DNA from: Microbacterium pullorum
GTDB taxonomy: Bacteria; Actinomycetota; Actinomycetes; Actinomycetales; Microbacteriaceae
Direction of reading: 5' to 3'
Assembly (NCBI RefSeq): GCF_014836535.1
Contig: NZ_JACSQP010000001.1
Coordinates: forward strand, 455,929-519,928
DNA length: 64,000 bases
Positions within the stretch are counted from its first letter, which is position 1. Each line of letters starts with the position of its first letter. Made by a program: the position numbers and the translations under genes. Below, one piece after another: positions 59,742 to 64,000 of this stretch. Under the pieces are notes generated by a model. That model had not been told where the DNA came from. It did no database searches and worked only from the letters and a program-made list of their open reading frames with translations.

Positions 59742-60134
59742 ATGAGAATCGTCGCGCGCTGGCTGCTGGCCGGCTTCATGCTGTTCGCCGGAGTCAGCCA
59801 TCTGTTCTGGGCACGCAAGGAGTTCCAGGCGCAGGTGCCGGATGCCATCACCGAGATCATCCCCATCGACAAGGACGGTGTCGTGGTGGCGTCGGGAGTG
59901 GTCGAGGCCGCGTTCGGGGTGGCGTTGATCGCGCTGCCGAAGGAACGGCGGCGTATCGGCGCCGCGCTGGCGGCCTTCTTCGTCGCCGTCTTCCCCGGCA
60001 ACATCGCCCAGTACACGCACAAGCGCGACGGTTTCGGGCTCGACACCGATCAGAAACGGCTGGCGCGCCTGTTCTTCCAGCCGCTGCTGGTGGCGTGGGC
60101 GCTCTGGTCCACCGCTCCCGCCGCCCGGCGCTGA
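59742..60134 (+). CDS. DoxX-like membrane protein, paralog of 50017-50424
   Basis: 130 residues, four membrane segments. WLLAGFMLFAGVSHLFWARK, VVASGVVEAAFGVALIALPK and AAFFVAVFPGNIAQYTHKRDGF align along the whole length with the 50017 product. ATG at 59742 is preferred over a GTG at 59724. It stands alone, convergent with the NYN gene 4 bp away. Confidence 0.8.
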   Translation: MRIVARWLLAGFMLFAGVSHLFWARKEFQAQVPDAITEIIPIDKDGVVVASGVVEAAFGVALIALPKERRRIGAALAAFFVAVFPGNIAQYTHKRDGFGLDTDQKRLARLFFQPLLVAWALWSTAPAARR

Positions 60135-60138
60135 GAGG

Positions 60139-61008
60139 TCAGCGCGCGTCGGGGTGGAAGCGCACCTGACGGGTGTTGCCCTCTTCGCGCAGCTCGACCA
60201 CCGTCGGGTGCTCGCGCAGGAAGTCGGTGAACGTCTTGTGGCCCAGCTCCTTCTCGCTGAACGACGGGTCCATGCGGCGCATGAGGTCTTTGACCGCAGA
60301 GGCGTTGACCCACTCGTCGTCGGTGCGCACGCCCTCCAGCCGCAGCGCGCGCTCGAGCAGTTCGGTGGAGGGGTCCACGACCCGCTTGCGGGCGCGCGAG
60401 CGCGCCGGCGCGGCATCCTTCTTCTCGGCGTTGGTCTCGGGCCGGGTCACACCCGGAAGCGAGTCGTACGAATCGAACTGGTCGCACGCCGCGGCGAGCG
60501 ACTTGGCGGTGGAGCCGGCCACTCCCACGCCGACCACGATGCGGCCCAGCCGCTTGCAGCGCTGCGCGAGCGGCACGTAGTCGCTGTCGCCGCCGACGAT
60601 GACCACGTGGGTGAGGTCGGGCAGGCGGAACATGTCCTCGACGGCATCCACCGCAAGGCGGATGTCGGCGCCGTTCTTGGCGTAGGCGGCGGCGGGGAAC
60701 AGCTGCACGAGGTCGACGGCACGCGCGACGAGCTGCGCGCGGTATTCGGCGTTGACCGGCATGGACCAGTCGGCGTAGGCGCGCGTCAGCACGAGGGTGC
60801 CGAACGAGGCGGCGTAGTCGATGATGGCCCCGACGTTGATGGTCGCCGCCGCCAGGCGTTCGGCGACCTCGGGGTCGGTGACGTCCGCGGCGATCTTCTG
60901 ACGGTCGCGGGAGTAGGCGTTGCGCCCGTGCACGCGGTCGTACCAACTCATGACGATGTTGTCGAAGTCGAGGTAGACCGCGACGCGGGCCGGCTGAGGA
61001 TCGGCCAT
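60139..61008 (-). CDS. NYN-domain ribonuclease with C-terminal OST-HTH/LOTUS domain
   Basis: 289 residues. The NYN (PIN-like) domain spans residues 1-165: VYLDFDNIVMSW with the first acidic metal ligands, KNGADIRLAVDAVEDM, and VVIVGGDSDYVPLAQRCKR. After a basic linker, residues ~205-289 form a LOTUS/OST-HTH-like winged helix (LLERALRL..., FTDFLREHPTVVELREE), a module proposed to bind RNA. This architecture suggests an RNA-processing or RNA-degrading nuclease. GGAGG 7 nt upstream fixes ATG 61008, 2 bp after the previous stop. Confidence 0.87.
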   Translation of the reverse strand: MADPQPARVAVYLDFDNIVMSWYDRVHGRNAYSRDRQKIAADVTDPEVAERLAAATINVGAIIDYAASFGTLVLTRAYADWSMPVNAEYRAQLVARAVDLVQLFPAAAYAKNGADIRLAVDAVEDMFRLPDLTHVVIVGGDSDYVPLAQRCKRLGRIVVGVGVAGSTAKSLAAACDQFDSYDSLPGVTRPETNAEKKDAAPARSRARKRVVDPSTELLERALRLEGVRTDDEWVNASAVKDLMRRMDPSFSEKELGHKTFTDFLREHPTVVELREEGNTRQVRFHPDAR

Positions 61009-61010
61009 GA

Positions 61011-61994
61011 TCATGCCTCCTGGGGGTAGTGCACGCCGATCTGCGCGCGGATGTCGTCGAGCGTGCCCATGATGGCGACGCTCTCGTCGAGGGGGAGCAG
61101 GTCGCTGTCGACGCGTCCCTCGGCGATGAGGCGTTCGGCCGCGAGTGCCTGGTACTGCATACCGCGCCCGTCGACATCGGAGGCGTACTCCTCGAGCACG
61201 GTCCCGTCGGGAGCGGTCAGACGGAAGGTCGTGGGCGTGTACCAGACGCGGTCGATGTCGATGCGGGCCCGGGTGCCCACGATGTGGGCGCTGTTGGGGC
61301 CGGCCGCCCGCGACGACGACACCGTCGTCGACAGCGCACCGCTGCCGTGCGTCATGACGGTGGCCACCTCGGCGTCCGCGCCGGTCTCGGCCAGTCGCGC
61401 CACGGCCCGCACTGTGGTGGGCGCACCGAGGATGTCCCACGCGAAGGACACCGGGTAGATGCCGAGGTCCAGCAGCGCCCCACCCCCGAGCTCGAGGTCG
61501 TTGAGGCGGTGCGTCGGGTCGTCGGTGATCTGCTGCGTGTGGTCGGCGAAGACGGTGCGCACCTCGCCCAGGGCGCCGTCGGCGATGAGTGTGCGCACCC
61601 GCACCATGTGGGGGAGGTAGCGCGTCCACATCGCCTCCATCGCGAGCAGGCCGGTGCGGCGGGCGACATCGCGCACGGCGGCGGCCTCAGCGGCGGTGAG
61701 TGTGAACGGCTTCTCGACGAGCACGTGCTTGCCCGCCTCGAGCATGGCGATGGCGTTCTCGGCGTGGGCCGGGTGAGGGGTGGCGATGTAGACGATGTCG
61801 ACGTCGGGGTCGGCGGCGAGGTCGTCGTACGAGCCGTGGGCGCGGGCGATGCCGAACTCGTCGGCGAAGCGCTGCGCGGAGCCGGCGCTGCGCGAACCGA
61901 CGGCTGCGACATCGAGCCCCGCTGTCTGCAGGTCGCTCGTGAAAGCGTGGGCGATACCGCCCGTGGCAAGGATCCCCCAGCGAAGTCCGGTCAT
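61011..61994 (-). CDS. Gfo/Idh/MocA family oxidoreductase
   Basis: 327 residues. WGILATGGIAHAF is the cofactor loop, HVLVEKPFTLTAAE the EKP motif and GGGALLDLGIYPVSFAWDILG the conserved C-domain region of the trans-1,2-dihydrobenzenediol/xylose dehydrogenase subgroup, in part GALLDLGIYPVSFAWDI. Likely oxidises a sugar or sugar-like diol with NADP. Middle gene of a three-gene unit (62545 to 60139). Confidence 0.87.
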   Translation of the reverse strand: MTGLRWGILATGGIAHAFTSDLQTAGLDVAAVGSRSAGSAQRFADEFGIARAHGSYDDLAADPDVDIVYIATPHPAHAENAIAMLEAGKHVLVEKPFTLTAAEAAAVRDVARRTGLLAMEAMWTRYLPHMVRVRTLIADGALGEVRTVFADHTQQITDDPTHRLNDLELGGGALLDLGIYPVSFAWDILGAPTTVRAVARLAETGADAEVATVMTHGSGALSTTVSSSRAAGPNSAHIVGTRARIDIDRVWYTPTTFRLTAPDGTVLEEYASDVDGRGMQYQALAAERLIAEGRVDSDLLPLDESVAIMGTLDDIRAQIGVHYPQEA

Positions 61995-62545
61995 ATTCCG
62001 AGCGTACCCGGCGCCGCGGGCGGCCGCGGCGGCTGCTCCGACACCGCCAGCAGGAACGCGATGATCTGCACGCCCGTCGCCTCCAGCCGCGTGCCGCGGC
62101 CGAACTCCCAGCCGTCGTCGCTTGCGCGCACCCGGTGGCCGGCGACGACCACGCGGCGCGGCAGCGGGGCTGTCGTCGCGGCGTAGAGGGCGACGGCCCC
62201 GGTGACCGCGGGCGGCAGCTGCGCGGTCACTCCCGCGCTCTCGGCCAGCAGCAGATACGCCCGCACGACGCGTGACAGGGAGCGGATGCCGCGCCTGCGG
62301 CCCTCGCGCACCCGGGTGGACAGCAGCAGCAGGCCCGCTTCGTCGGGGGAGACGTCCTCGCGCAGACGCGCGGCAGAGACGAACTCTTCGGCGAGACCGG
62401 ATGCCTGTTCGGGCGGCGTCGCGGCGACGATGCGGGCGGCGGATGCCACGACGCCGGCGATCTGTTCGCGGCGGTCGCGGGAGACCGTGGACTCGTCGGA
62501 ACCCGGTCGATTGCTCAGGGGCAGGAAACGTCCGAGATCCGGCAT
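61991..62545 (-). CDS. Hypothetical protein (184 aa)
   Basis: Soluble, Arg/Ala rich, mainly helical up to residue ~140 (EQIAGVVASAARIVAA, then GRRRGIRSLSRVVRAYLLL), then two short strands (RRVVVAGHRVRASDDGWEFG) and a Pro-rich tail. I do not recognise the family. It overlaps the Gfo/Idh gene (ATGA), so it is part of that transcript. The divergent LacI gene lies 132 bp away. Confidence 0.6.
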   Translation of the reverse strand: MPDLGRFLPLSNRPGSDESTVSRDRREQIAGVVASAARIVAATPPEQASGLAEEFVSAARLREDVSPDEAGLLLLSTRVREGRRRGIRSLSRVVRAYLLLAESAGVTAQLPPAVTGAVALYAATTAPLPRRVVVAGHRVRASDDGWEFGRGTRLEATGVQIIAFLLAVSEQPPRPPAAPGTLGI

Positions 62546-62677
62546 GCGGGCAGTCTAGGCCCGCGGGTCCGGGTGCGCGAGGAGTCGTGGATGCGACGAA
62601 AGACGGGCGCCGCGCGCGGCTTTGCCGACATAATGGATGCCAGTGATGTGACCGTGCACATGCAAGGGCGGACGAGG

Positions 62678-63697
62678 ATGACCGACGATGCGAGCGGGCG
62701 AAGGCCCAGCATCCGCGATGTCGCGCGGCTGTCGGGCGTCTCGCATCAGACCGTCTCCCGCGTGCTGAACAACCACCCGAGCATTCGGCCGGCCACCCGC
62801 GATCGCGTGCTGGCGGTCATGGCTGATCTGCAGTACAGCCCCAATCGTGCCGCGCGGGCCCTCGTGACCAGCCGCTCGCAGACCATCGGCATCCTCGCCG
62901 GGTCGAGCTCGCAGTACGGGCCGGCGTCGAGCATCGCCGCGATCGAGGCCGCGGCGCGCGCCCGCGGGTACTGGGTGTCCACGGCCAACATCGAAGCCGG
63001 CGATCCGCAGTCGATCCCCGACGGACTGTCGCACCTCATGGCCCAGTCGATCGAGGGTCTCGTCGTCATCGCCCCGCAGGTGCGGGTCTTCCGCGCGCTC
63101 GCCGCCCAGCGCATCGACATCCCCTACGTCACGCTGCAGTCCACCGATCTCGACCCCGGGCACACGCTCTCGGTCGACCAGATCGCGGGGGCCCGGCTGG
63201 CCACGCGCCATCTCATCTCGCTCGGACACCGCGACATCTACCATCTCGCGGGGCCGCAAGACTGGATCGAGGCCGAGGCGCGCATGATGGGGTTCCTCGA
63301 CGAGATGAGCGCCGCCGACATTCCCACGACGGCGCCGATCCTGGGGGACTGGACAGCGGAGTTCGGCTACTACGCGGGCCGGGAGCTGCTGCGGGTGCGG
63401 GACTTCACCGCCATCTTCTCCTCGAACGACCAGATGGCGCTGGGGCTCATGCACGCGATCCGCGACGAAGGGCTCGACGTGCCGCGCGACATCAGCATCG
63501 TCGGATTCGACGACATCCCCGAGGCGGCACATTTCTGGCCGCCGCTGACGACGGTGCGGCAGGACTTCCCCGAACTCGGGCGCCGCTGCGTCGATGTGCT
63601 GCTCGGCACCGAAGACGGCGCTCCGCCGTCTTCGGGCGGTGCACTGGTGCCCGAACTGGTCGTGCGGGCCTCGGCCGCGGCACGCGTTCGCGCCTGA
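62678..63697 (+). CDS. LacI family regulator, probably of arabinose genes
   Basis: 339 residues. PSIRDVARLSGVSHQTVSRV is the DNA-binding helix pair and SPNRAARALVTSRSQTIG the hinge; the effector domain ends SIVGFDDIPEAAHFWPPLTT. ATG at 62678 has AGGGCGG at suitable distance; an ATG at 62633 is possible. The next gene is araD behind a LacI-type palindrome, so arabinose or a relative is the probable effector. Confidence 0.87.
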   Translation: MTDDASGRRPSIRDVARLSGVSHQTVSRVLNNHPSIRPATRDRVLAVMADLQYSPNRAARALVTSRSQTIGILAGSSSQYGPASSIAAIEAAARARGYWVSTANIEAGDPQSIPDGLSHLMAQSIEGLVVIAPQVRVFRALAAQRIDIPYVTLQSTDLDPGHTLSVDQIAGARLATRHLISLGHRDIYHLAGPQDWIEAEARMMGFLDEMSAADIPTTAPILGDWTAEFGYYAGRELLRVRDFTAIFSSNDQMALGLMHAIRDEGLDVPRDISIVGFDDIPEAAHFWPPLTTVRQDFPELGRRCVDVLLGTEDGAPPSSGGALVPELVVRASAAARVRA

Positions 63698-63728
63698 GCG
63701 GCGTTACCAACCCGAGATCGGTGACGGC

Positions 63729-63783
63729 TTGACACGCACCATCGCGGGATCGCTATAGTTTCCTCAATGTGAACGGTCACATT
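63729..63783 (+). promoter_or_regulatory. araD promoter and LacI-type operator
   Basis: TTGACA (63729-63734) and TATAGT (63754-63759) are 19 bp apart. AATGTGAACGGTCACATT (63766-63783) is an 18-bp near-perfect palindrome with a TGTGA/TCACA frame and central CG, placed at the expected transcription start. The LacI gene just upstream is the obvious candidate binder. Confidence 0.75.
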
Positions 63784-63836
63784 GACCGGGCATTCGATCA
63801 CCCGACATCGTCGAGCAGGGCAAGGGAGCCGAACCT

Positions 63837-64000
63837 GTGGCACTGGGCAGTGACGCCGAACGTCAGCAGCGGTACGTCAGCGGGGTCAAGACCGAGGTCG
63901 CCGTCGCGCGTGTGCGTGCGGAGGTGGCGGGGTTGCATGCGGAGTTGGTGCGGTACGGCCTGGTGGTGTGGACCGGGGGGAATGTGTCGGGGCGGGTGCC
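63837..64000 (+). CDS. araD: L-ribulose-5-phosphate 4-epimerase, N-terminal part (runs off window)
   Basis: GTG at 63837 after AAGGGAG starts a frame that is open to the window end. The first 54 residues end with LHAELVRYGLVVWTGGNVSG, the N-terminus of class II aldolase/AraD enzymes (NxSGR substrate loop). Predicted to interconvert ribulose 5-phosphate and xylulose 5-phosphate in arabinose breakdown. Other ara genes probably follow beyond the window. Confidence 0.85.
   Translation, partial: MALGSDAERQQRYVSGVKTEVAVARVRAEVAGLHAELVRYGLVVWTGGNVSGRV

Overview
The window reads as chromosomal DNA of a high-GC actinobacterium, most likely a Microbacteriaceae member close to Microbacterium. The reasons are strong G/C bias at third codon positions, many GTG starts, long runs of genes joined by 4-bp ATGA or GTGA overlaps, a class Ib nrdHIEF cluster, actinobacterial families (DUF3817, DUF4287, DUF4921, LigB-type ATP-dependent ligase, F420-type PPOX and LLM proteins) and several sugar-utilisation loci. 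No tRNA, rRNA, CRISPR array, insertion sequence, integrase or phage gene was seen.

Layout. 1-14.3 kb: the end of a GH35 beta-galactosidase, a VIT1/CCC1 transporter, a Leu/Val dehydrogenase, a solitary AbiEi-DUF559 nuclease-like gene inside a repeat-rich stretch, and housekeeping or stress genes (PPOX proteins, YbaK deacylase, SixA-like phosphatase, DUF445, acyl-CoA dehydrogenase, MFS). 14.4-18.5 kb: nrdHIEF, closed by a strong hairpin. 18.6-31.9 kb: an accessory-looking block of small transcription units, each with its own TetR or ArsR regulator and a visible operator. It holds hydrolases, two CPBP proteases, a class A beta-lactamase lipoprotein, a condensation-fold acyltransferase, a flavin oxidoreductase and a drug-efflux MFS. 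32.2-35.3 kb: LigB and small enzymes.

35.5-48.0 kb is a pectin/rhamnogalacturonan utilisation locus of two convergent operons. The plus operon has two ABC permeases, DUF624, a solute-binding lipoprotein, a GH28 polygalacturonase and an SGNH acetylesterase. The minus operon has GH43, LacI, DUF6807, Gfo/Idh/MocA and a serine hydrolase. Both promoters carry the same 12-bp site GAAACCGGTTCC, so the LacI protein probably controls both arms. No ABC ATPase is encoded there. 48.5-57 kb: a MarR/DUF3817/DoxX/LLM operon, then DUF1684 with a complete peptide-type ABC importer. 57-62.5 kb: RNA methyltransferase-like, DUF4921, DoxX, NYN-LOTUS and Gfo/Idh genes. 62.7-64 kb: a LacI regulator and the start of araD behind a LacI-type operator.

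The most unusual signal is a family of nine intergenic elements of 72-74 bp. Each is bounded by inverted copies of GTCGGAATTCAGGC whose starts lie 58-60 bp apart, and their interiors are unrelated in sequence. They lie at 3753-4240 (three), 5245-5446 (two), 32112, 35358 and 48230-48487 (two). Five of the nine bracket the AbiEi-DUF559 gene. I know of no described family with this structure.
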